Origin: an uncultured Treponema sp.
Lineage (GTDB): Bacteria > Spirochaetota > Spirochaetia > Treponematales > Treponemataceae
Length of the DNA stretch: 12,865 bases
Direction: 5' to 3'
NCBI GenBank assembly: GCA_937891125.1
Contig: CALAEZ010000167.1
Span: 1-12,865 of the forward strand
Shown: positions 7,415-12,865 of the stretch, piece by piece
How the letters are laid out: each line of letters opens with the position of its first letter
Position numbering within the stretch: the stretch's first letter is position 1
The notes under the pieces: model-generated
The model's input: only the letters and a program-made list of their open reading frames with translations
The model's database searches: none
Told to the model about the DNA's origin: nothing
Program-made: the position numbers and the translations under genes

Positions 7415-7420
7415 AACGCT

Positions 7421-8923
7421 ATGTTCTCAAAAATCAACTCAATTTTAGATGCCATTGATGGCTTTGTGTGGGGGCTGCCGCTGATTATTCTTATTCTTGC
7501 GACAGGCATTTTCCTTACGATTCGCTTGCACGGCGTACAGTTTGCGCAGCTCAAGTTTGCAATCAGCTCGATTTTCCGAAAGTCTGAAAAATCAGAAGAC
7601 AAGGGCGAGCTTTCAAACTTTAAGGCATTGTGTCTGGCTCTTTCTGCAACAATCGGAACGGGAAACATTGTTGGTGTTGCAACCGCTATTTCCCTTGGCG
7701 GAGCTGGCGCACTTTTCTGGATGTGGTTTGCCGCCCTGCTTGGTATGGCAACAAAGTACGCAGAATGTCTGCTTGCCATTCACTACCGCGAAGTAGCAGC
7801 TGACGGCCACATTCTTGGCGGTCCGTTCTATACGTGCGAAAAAGGCGTTGGCGCAAAATTTCCAGTGTTCGGAAAGCTGCTTGCAGTCCTGTTTGCAATT
7901 TTCGGCACCATGGTTGGTCTTTTTGGCATTGGAACATTCAGTCAGGTAAACAGCATTTCTTCTGCTATTGAAACATTTGCAAAATCAGCAGCAGGTGGCG
8001 TTTTAAGCACGGTAAACATTGGCGGCATTGGCACTTACAGCGTAGTCGTTGTCGTTGCTTCTGTTATTCTTGCCTTTGTATGCGCACTTGTCATTATCGG
8101 CGGCATTCAGCGCATTTCAAGCGTGGCAAGCGTCATCGTTCCTGTTATGGCAGTGATTTACTTTGTGATGGGCGTGTTTGCCATTTTATGTAATCTTTCG
8201 CACGTTACCGCCGCGCTTGAAGCAATCTTCCAGGGCGCATTTGGCTTTAAGGCGGTCACTGGCGGTGCTGTAGGCGCGATGATTGTCGCCATGCAGAAAG
8301 GCATTGCGCGCGGTATTTTCTCTAACGAAGCGGGCTTAGGTTCAGCTCCAATTGCCGCCGCTGCCGCAAAGGTAGACCATGCCGTGCAGCAGGGCATTAT
8401 CTCTATGACAGGCACTTTCTTTGACACCATCGTAATCTGCTCAATTACCGGCGTTTCAATCGTCATTGCAAGCATCATAAATCCGGACGTGCTTAACACA
8501 AGCATGTATCAGGGATTTGCCATTACCGACGTTGCATTCCGCACGCTCTTACCGCGCATTCCTGGCATCTTCATTTCGTTCATCTTAATGATTTGTCTGG
8601 TTCTGTTTGCATTTACTACAATTCTTGGCTGGGATTACTATTCAGAACGCTGTATTGAATATCTTGCAAAAGGCAACATGCTGCCGGTAAAAATCTACCG
8701 CTGGCTGTATATTGTGGCAGTATTCATTGGCCCGTACATGACGATTGCGGCTGTCTGGACGATTGCCGACATCGTAAACGGCTTAATGGCAATTCCGAAC
8801 ATCATCTCGCTGCTTATTTTGAGTGGCGTTGTGGTAAAGCTTACCGCTGACTACTTTAGCGGAAAGCGCATGTACACCGTTGGCTACGACTTTAACAACG
8901 ACCGCGTAACAACCGAGGCATAA
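7421..8923 (+). CDS. AGCS-family sodium:alanine/glycine symporter
   Basis: This 500-residue inner-membrane protein should import alanine or glycine with Na+ (H+ in some members). It has the family's length and about eleven hydrophobic helices. Diagnostic stretches are the early SATIGTGNIVGVATAISLGG, GGPFYTCEKG in the middle, SNEAGLGSAPIAAAAAK, and GWDYYSERC near the end. All are intact, so the gene appears functional. A glycine riboswitch in its leader argues that glycine is a substrate or a relevant signal. The Nudix gene begins 3 nt after its stop, so the two are probably cotranscribed. The longer frame starting at 7316 is rejected because it runs through the riboswitch platform and lacks a ribosome-binding site. 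Confidence 0.95.
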   Translation: MFSKINSILDAIDGFVWGLPLIILILATGIFLTIRLHGVQFAQLKFAISSIFRKSEKSEDKGELSNFKALCLALSATIGTGNIVGVATAISLGGAGALFWMWFAALLGMATKYAECLLAIHYREVAADGHILGGPFYTCEKGVGAKFPVFGKLLAVLFAIFGTMVGLFGIGTFSQVNSISSAIETFAKSAAGGVLSTVNIGGIGTYSVVVVVASVILAFVCALVIIGGIQRISSVASVIVPVMAVIYFVMGVFAILCNLSHVTAALEAIFQGAFGFKAVTGGAVGAMIVAMQKGIARGIFSNEAGLGSAPIAAAAAKVDHAVQQGIISMTGTFFDTIVICSITGVSIVIASIINPDVLNTSMYQGFAITDVAFRTLLPRIPGIFISFILMICLVLFAFTTILGWDYYSERCIEYLAKGNMLPVKIYRWLYIVAVFIGPYMTIAAVWTIADIVNGLMAIPNIISLLILSGVVVKLTADYFSGKRMYTVGYDFNNDRVTTEA

Positions 8924-8926
8924 ACT

Positions 8927-9397
8927 ATGAAATCTCCGCTTACGACACTTTGCTATATCGAAAAAGACGGCTGTTATTTAATGCTGCACCGCGTGTCAAA
9001 AAAAAATGATATAAACCGCGACAAGTGGATTGGCGTAGGCGGACATTTTGAAGACGGCGAAAGCCCGGAAGACTGCCTTTTGCGCGAAGTAAAAGAAGAA
9101 ACGGGCCTTACGCTCACCAGCTGGCAGTTCTGCGGCATCGTCACCTTTATTGCAGACAACGCACCACCTGAATACATGTGCCTGTACACTGCAGATAGCT
9201 TTACCGGCACGCTTGCCTTGTGCGACGAAGGCACGCTTGAATGGGTGCCCGTTGGTGAGCTTCAGAATCTGAATCTGTGGGAAGGAGATAAAGTCTTTTT
9301 GAAGCTGCTTGCAGAAAAAGCACCGTTTTTTTCACTAAAGCTTGTGTATAAAAACGGTGCGCTGACAGAAAAAATCTTAAATGGGAAAAAATTGTAA
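8927..9397 (+). CDS. Nudix hydrolase, MutT-type
   Basis: This 156-residue cytosolic protein carries a complete Nudix box G-x5-E-x7-REUxEExGU at residues 39-61 (G39, E45, R53-E54, E57-E58, G60-L61). It should therefore bind Mg2+ and hydrolyse a nucleoside diphosphate linked to another group. The overall form (short, box early, ending near a basic C-terminus) resembles MutT/8-oxo-dGTP diphosphatase annotations, but the substrate is inference. GAGG (8915-8918) inside the end of the symporter gene serves as ribosome-binding site, 8 nt before the ATG. Spacing of 3 nt suggests translational coupling and control by the glycine riboswitch. I found no clear terminator after it. Confidence 0.9.
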   Translation: MKSPLTTLCYIEKDGCYLMLHRVSKKNDINRDKWIGVGGHFEDGESPEDCLLREVKEETGLTLTSWQFCGIVTFIADNAPPEYMCLYTADSFTGTLALCDEGTLEWVPVGELQNLNLWEGDKVFLKLLAEKAPFFSLKLVYKNGALTEKILNGKKL

Positions 9398-9403
9398 GCG
9401 CCA

Positions 9404-9640
9404 TTGCCGTGCAAAGCACTATTTGAGCGCATTTTTTTACAATTCCGTACAAAATCTGCATATGGCGCATCACCCGAAGAATTTAAAAATAATGCTGCAG
9501 GCGCACTTTCGCGCATTATAAAATCAGAAATACAAACCAGAAGCGAAACCGCTTCGCTCCTTACAGAAGAAAAATTAATTTCTTTTTCAAAAAAATCCGA
9601 ACGAATCAATGTATATCGGTGGACAAAAACACTGGACTGA
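9404..9640 (+). pseudogene. Orphan coding remnant of unknown origin
   Basis: An open frame from a TTG at 9404 encodes 78 residues with a protein-like middle (TKSAYGASPEEFKNNAAG to ISFSKKSE), but it has no ribosome-binding site, no proper start and overlaps the SPFH remnant in another frame. The stretch FRTKSAYGASPEEFKN faintly recalls the C-terminal end of AraC-type regulators. That resemblance is too weak to name it. It is most simply a fragment left after deletion, or chance coding. Confidence 0.3.
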
Positions 9641-9767
9641 TATAATCAAAAACTCTTCAATGGAGAATGAACTGCTGTGGCTTAATCCAGAAGAAGATTT
9701 TAATACCAATTCAACGCTGATTGTTGCAGAACGTGAAGATTGCACAAAGTGTAAAAAAATCAAATGA
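9609..9767 (+). pseudogene. SPFH-domain gene remnant, N-terminal part
   Basis: An ATG at 9609 opens a 52-residue frame. HWTDIIKNSSMENELLWLN, followed by PEEDFNTNSTLIVAERE, matches my recollection of the start of bacterial SPFH (YdjI / 'virion core protein'-like) proteins, where an 'LIV-E' strand leads into the SPFH fold. The frame then ends in unrelated residues (DCTKCKKIK) at a TGA, because the following DNA belongs to the C-terminal part in another frame. The full family length is about 300 residues or more, so most of the gene is lost. Confidence 0.6.
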
Positions 9768-9960
9768 TGAAATCTTGGGTATTTGCGCAGATCAGGTGAC
9801 GCTTGCAAAATCTATTCAAGAAGAGCTGCAGCCAATTATGGCTGAATACGGAATAAAACTTGTGACATTTACACTTGCTGCTATTGATATCCCGCAAAAT
9901 GACCCGAACCGTCAGAAGTTGGAAGCTGCATTTGCGACAAGCTGTAAACGAAATGGTTAA
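9721..9960 (+). pseudogene. SPFH-domain gene remnant, C-terminal part
   Basis: A frame shifted by one base relative to the N-terminal remnant encodes VTLAKSIQEELQPIMAEYGI, then KLVTFTLAAIDIPQNDPN and RQKLEAAFA, typical of the end of an SPFH domain, where the strand-helix pattern 'EYG..L..F.+..IDIP.NDP' is well conserved. No ribosome-binding site is present. Near 9932-9940 a second frameshift seems to have occurred: the alternative frame continues RQAVNEMVKK to a TAG at 9966. With the preceding remnant this describes an SPFH gene with an internal deletion plus a frame change. Confidence 0.65.
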
Positions 9961-9969
9961 AAAATAGCA

Positions 9970-9999
9970 TTGTACTTTTTTTTCGACAGGCGCTACTAT
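9970..9999 (+). promoter_or_regulatory. Sigma70-like promoter of the hydrolase
   Basis: The -35 TTGTAC (9970-9975), an 18-bp spacer and the -10 TACTAT (9994-9999) predict a start near 10006 and a ~23-nt leader holding a strong ribosome-binding site. This arrangement differs from the leaderless promoters elsewhere in the window. Confidence 0.6.
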
Positions 10000-10018
10000 C
10001 AAAGCATAAAGAGCTTTT

Positions 10019-10023
10019 GGAGG
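10019..10023 (+). promoter_or_regulatory. Shine-Dalgarno GGAGG of the hydrolase
   Basis: GGAGG lies five bases before the ATG at 10029 and overlaps the upstream in-frame TTG at 10017, which therefore cannot be the real start. Confidence 0.85.
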
Positions 10024-10028
10024 TTCTT

Positions 10029-11822
10029 ATGAAGATTTTAACGAAGCTTTCATCTTTTGCGGCTGTCTGTACGTGTGCAGCTACCGTTTTAGCAGGCTGC
10101 GGCTCAACAAAGCAGGCGGATTTTTCTGCCACCGCGCAAACTGCGCTCCCTAAAATTGACATGTCTGCATGGAACTATAACGAAGCAGATAACGTGTACT
10201 GGCAGGTCGGCATTTCGTATGCGGCAACACCTGCTGACAAAAAATATGAAACGCTTGGCATTTTCGTTCCAGGCGAATATTTTACTGCAACAAAAAATGC
10301 TAATGGCAAATATACCGCTACGGTAAACAAAAAAGGCACGGTAGCAGGTCTTACGGTAGACACCGCTCCGTTTGTCATGCCGATTCAGACGCCAGGCTAT
10401 TCAGCGCTTGAAGCGCCTACCGGCTACCAGGCAGCCACCGCGCAGTATATTGCAAACGGCTTTATTTTTGTGTATACAGGCGCGCGCGGCCGCGACCACG
10501 GCGTTCCAGCTGCTGTTACCGACTTTAAGGCAGCAGTTCGCTATGTACGCTACAACGCAGACCTGCTTCCAGGTGACACCGCGCGCTTCTTTACCTACGG
10601 CATGTCTGGCGGCGGCGCACAGAGTGCGTTAATGGGAGCAACCGGCGACGCACCTGAATACGAGCCTTACTTACAGGCGATTGGTGCGGTTGAAGGCGTA
10701 AGCGACGCCATTATGGGAAGCATGGACTGGTGTCCCATTACCAACCTGAATGTAGCTGACGAAGCATACGAATGGGAACTGGGAGTTGCCCGCACCGGTC
10801 TTGACGAGAGCACGCAGGCGCTTTCAAATGCGCTTGCTGTAAAATTTGCCGAATACATTAACGCTCTCGGTCTTAAAGACGAAAATGGCAATCTCCTTAC
10901 CTTAGAGCAGTCAGCAGATGGACTGTACCACGCAGGAAGCTACTACGGCTATCTTAAAAAGACGATTGAAAAGTCCTTGAACAACTTTCTTTCTGATACA
11001 ACATTCCCGTACAATGCGTCTTCTCAAAAGCAGGCGTTGGGTAACAACATGATGATGACAGGCGGATTCCCTCCGCAGGGAATGGGAAATAGAATGCCGC
11101 CACAGGGACAGCCGACACGCGGAAATCCACCAGCAGCAGAGGACTTAGACGGCGTACACCGCAGAAAGGGAAAATCTAACAATGTGGATTTATCTGGAAC
11201 GTATAATTCTGTAGAAGAATACATCGCAGCTCTTAACGCAAACGAAAATTGGGTAAGCTACGACAAGGCGACAAATACGGCAACCATTACCAGCGTAGAG
11301 GCCTTTATGCGAAACGTAAAGCAGCTTCAAAAGAGTGTGGGCGCATTTGATGACTTAAGTGGCACGCAACCGGAAAATACGCTCTTTGGCTTTGGCGACG
11401 GTAAGGGTGCCCATTTTGACGCACTCATGCTGGAAGCACTTAAAGAAACAGGAAACGCAAAGGCAGATGAGTATGCGGCAGACCTTGCAAAGAAAGACGC
11501 GCTTGGCTCAACCATGGAAGAGCGCCACAACATGTACAATCCGATGTACTATCTTGCAAGCAGCTACAAGGGCTTTAAGACAAGCACGCCAGCCAAATAC
11601 TGGAGAATCCACGCCGGTATTTTCCAGGGCGACACTGCTGTCAGCACCGAAATGGACTACTACTTGGCTTTGGTAAACTACGGTTCTGCGGTAAAGAGCG
11701 TTGAATTTGCAGATGTCTGGGGCTTGTACCACACCGAAGCTGAACGCCCCACGTACGGCGACGGCACCTCTACCGGAAACTTTATCCTGTGGGTGCAGGA
11801 ATGTTTGAAAAACGAAAAATAG
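10029..11822 (+). CDS. Tannase/feruloyl-esterase-like alpha/beta-hydrolase lipoprotein
   Basis: This 597-residue protein is likely an exported, membrane-anchored esterase. Residues 1-24 form a lipoprotein signal ending LAGC, with C24 as the lipidated cysteine. GARGRD (151-156) and KAAVRYVRYN precede the nucleophile elbow GMSGGG with S193, a pattern I associate with subtype-B tannases and related carboxylesterases. Near the C-terminus, D535 (QGDT) and H568 (YHTEAER) are the best candidates for the rest of the triad. D535 could instead correspond to a substrate-binding acid. The protein is longer than the ~470-residue Lactobacillus tannase I recall, partly through a Met/Gly/Pro/Gln-rich insert (~339-382). 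The substrate (plant galloyl or feruloyl esters, or other) is inference. It has its own promoter and a downstream terminator, so it is probably monocistronic. Confidence 0.8.
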   Translation: MKILTKLSSFAAVCTCAATVLAGCGSTKQADFSATAQTALPKIDMSAWNYNEADNVYWQVGISYAATPADKKYETLGIFVPGEYFTATKNANGKYTATVNKKGTVAGLTVDTAPFVMPIQTPGYSALEAPTGYQAATAQYIANGFIFVYTGARGRDHGVPAAVTDFKAAVRYVRYNADLLPGDTARFFTYGMSGGGAQSALMGATGDAPEYEPYLQAIGAVEGVSDAIMGSMDWCPITNLNVADEAYEWELGVARTGLDESTQALSNALAVKFAEYINALGLKDENGNLLTLEQSADGLYHAGSYYGYLKKTIEKSLNNFLSDTTFPYNASSQKQALGNNMMMTGGFPPQGMGNRMPPQGQPTRGNPPAAEDLDGVHRRKGKSNNVDLSGTYNSVEEYIAALNANENWVSYDKATNTATITSVEAFMRNVKQLQKSVGAFDDLSGTQPENTLFGFGDGKGAHFDALMLEALKETGNAKADEYAADLAKKDALGSTMEERHNMYNPMYYLASSYKGFKTSTPAKYWRIHAGIFQGDTAVSTEMDYYLALVNYGSAVKSVEFADVWGLYHTEAERPTYGDGTSTGNFILWVQECLKNEK

Positions 11823-11884
11823 GTTTTAACCAAAGCTTGCCTTTCGTGGTCGCTTTCCGATAGCGCACAGTACAGTTTTTAGCG

Positions 11885-11920
11885 ATGGCTCGGTGCTTTT
11901 CTGGCACTGAGCCATTTTTT
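11885..11920 (+). terminator. Intrinsic terminator after the hydrolase
   Basis: ATGGCTCGGTGC (11885-11896) pairs with GCACTGAGCCAT (11904-11915) with a single G-T wobble, a 7-base loop and a six-T run (11915-11920). This is a classic Rho-independent terminator. Confidence 0.92.
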
Positions 11921-11924
11921 ATCA

Positions 11925-11986
11925 CGAGCCAACGAACAAATGTCATGGTGACATTGCTCGGAATTCGTCTAGCGAACGAATGTCAT
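11925..11986. repeat. Inverted and direct repeats upstream of the EcfT gene
   Basis: AATGTCA (11939-11945) and TGACATT (11949-11955) are perfect inverted arms around TGG. Outer CGAG (11925-11928) and CTCG (11957-11960) could also pair. The left part, ACGAACAAATGTCAT (11932-11946), recurs nearly unchanged as GCGAACGAATGTCAT (11972-11986). Half-site ATGTCA therefore appears three times, counting the inverted one. This could be an operator or a remnant of an intergenic repeat. Confidence 0.65.
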
Positions 11987-12029
11987 TTTGTCGTCTTTTC
12001 CGCTGTAGCTTTATACCGCGCCTCTTTTA

Positions 12030-12038
12030 TGCTAGTAT
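12030..12038 (+). promoter_or_regulatory. Extended -10 promoter of the EcfT gene (leaderless)
   Basis: TGC then TAGTAT (12033-12038), within TATGCTAGTAT, forms an extended -10. Six bases (AGGCGC) separate it from the ATG at 12045. The -35 region (TTTATA near 12010-12015, 17-bp spacer) is weak, as extended -10 promoters allow. There is no well-placed Shine-Dalgarno sequence. Confidence 0.6.
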
Positions 12039-12044
12039 AGGCGC

Positions 12045-12865
12045 ATGGTAACAGGAATCTTTAGGCGCTGTCGCCACCCGTATGTAAGTTTTCTCTATTT
12101 TTGCTGCACAATCGCTTTGAGCGTGGTCATAAAGCACCCGCTGTATCTGCTTTTTTCGCTTACCGCAGCGCTTACGATGAATCTGCTTGTAAAAAATGCT
12201 CAGGCACTGCGCCTGTTTTTGCTTATGATACCGTTTTTCTTTGCGCTTTCCTGCTTAAATCCGCTGGTAAGCCACTGGGGAAACACGGCGCTTTTCTACC
12301 TGTTTGGCGACAGCACAAAGCCTGTCACGCTTGAAGCAATCTGCTACGGACTAAACAACGCGCTCATGCTCGTTACGATGGTGCTGTGGTTTTTGGCGCT
12401 ATCACGCGTGATTACCTCAGAAAAGCTTACGTTTATATTTGCGCCGCTGTTTCCTGCCGTTTCGATTATGCTGGTGATGATTTTCCGCATGATTCCGTTT
12501 TACCGCCGCCGCGCTCGTGACATTAGCGAAGGGCGCCGCGGCTTAGGACTAACGCGCGAGGCGGGCGTTCGCGAGCGCCTGCACGAAAGTATGCATGTGC
12601 TTTCTGCCGTCACCAGCTCCACACTTGAAGACGGAAGACTTACCGCAAGCAGCATGGAAAGCCGCTTTTGGGGAAAAAATCGGCGCACGTCGTTTCTGCA
12701 CTATCGGTTCCGTGCAGCAGACGCGCTGCTTACGCTTGTGTGCCTGCTTCTGACGGCCGTCACGATTGCGGCGATACGGCACGGAGCGGGTGCCATGCAG
12801 TTTTATCCGGTCATAGACGCAGGGTACTTTTATCAGAACAGCTGGAACTGCGCAGGGCTTTTAGC
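12045..12865 (+). CDS. EcfT/CbiQ-like ECF-transporter transmembrane subunit (partial, 3' cut)
   Basis: The frame is open from the ATG at 12045 to the window edge (273 complete codons). It encodes a hydrophobic protein with about five membrane segments: early (IALSVVIKHPLYLLFSL), then two or three more before residue ~160, and one after ~225. The cytoplasmic loop between them carries two Arg motifs typical of ECF T-components, which couple the ATPases to the substrate-binding S subunit: SEGRRGLGL and SSMESRFWG (family pattern SMESRGFG). The second has Phe-Trp where Gly-Phe is usual, so the fit is good but not perfect. Such systems import vitamins or metal ions; which one cannot be told here. 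ATPase or S-component genes may follow beyond the edge. Its own promoter sits 6 nt upstream. Confidence 0.8.
   Translation, partial: MVTGIFRRCRHPYVSFLYFCCTIALSVVIKHPLYLLFSLTAALTMNLLVKNAQALRLFLLMIPFFFALSCLNPLVSHWGNTALFYLFGDSTKPVTLEAICYGLNNALMLVTMVLWFLALSRVITSEKLTFIFAPLFPAVSIMLVMIFRMIPFYRRRARDISEGRRGLGLTREAGVRERLHESMHVLSAVTSSTLEDGRLTASSMESRFWGKNRRTSFLHYRFRAADALLTLVCLLLTAVTIAAIRHGAGAMQFYPVIDAGYFYQNSWNCAGLL

Noticed and set aside
9404..9640. AraC-type regulator C-terminus
   Set aside because: Only one short stretch resembles that family. The helix-turn-helix is absent, so the identity is not supportable.

Overview
The window looks like a piece of a spirochaete chromosome, most likely a Treponema-type organism of roughly balanced GC. 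That assignment is inference. It rests on recalled protein style (a 7TM-HD-GYP protein, a large hybrid kinase whose HPt tail is of a kind I associate with treponemes, an SPFH remnant). No rRNA, tRNA, CRISPR array or mobile element is visible.

Layout, left to right. 1-209: gene-free leader with a tandem 17-bp repeat and a promoter. 210-1937 (+): CPA2-type cation/proton antiporter with a C-terminal CBS pair. 2001-5324 (+): very large membrane hybrid histidine kinase (HisKA, HATPase, receiver, HPt) with Ala/Pro-rich expansions. 5326-5352: perfect hairpin between convergent genes. 5347-7083 (-): 7TM-PAS-HD-GYP cyclic-di-GMP phosphodiesterase. 7084-7420: divergent promoter pair, then a glycine riboswitch with a terminator-like platform. 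7421-8923 (+): AGCS sodium:alanine/glycine symporter. 8927-9397 (+): MutT-type Nudix hydrolase, 3 nt after the symporter. 9398-9968: gene remnants, including an internally deleted SPFH-domain gene. 10029-11822 (+): tannase-like alpha/beta-hydrolase lipoprotein, followed by a terminator. 12045 to the right edge (+): EcfT/CbiQ-like transmembrane subunit, cut by the window end.

How the parts work together. The kinase and the c-di-GMP phosphodiesterase are convergent signalling genes sharing a terminator. Glycine sensing in the 7.17-7.41 kb leader should control the symporter and, through tight spacing, the Nudix gene. The hydrolase and the ECF subunit appear to be separate transcription units.

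The most notable regulatory pattern is that four genes (antiporter, hybrid kinase, HD-GYP, EcfT) have no Shine-Dalgarno sequence. Each instead has a TG-extended -10 box only 6-7 nt before the ATG, which predicts leaderless mRNAs. The symporter, Nudix and hydrolase genes have ordinary ribosome-binding sites. In addition, the HD-GYP and riboswitch promoters are mirror images about one dyad, with overlapping -35 boxes, so they should exclude each other.
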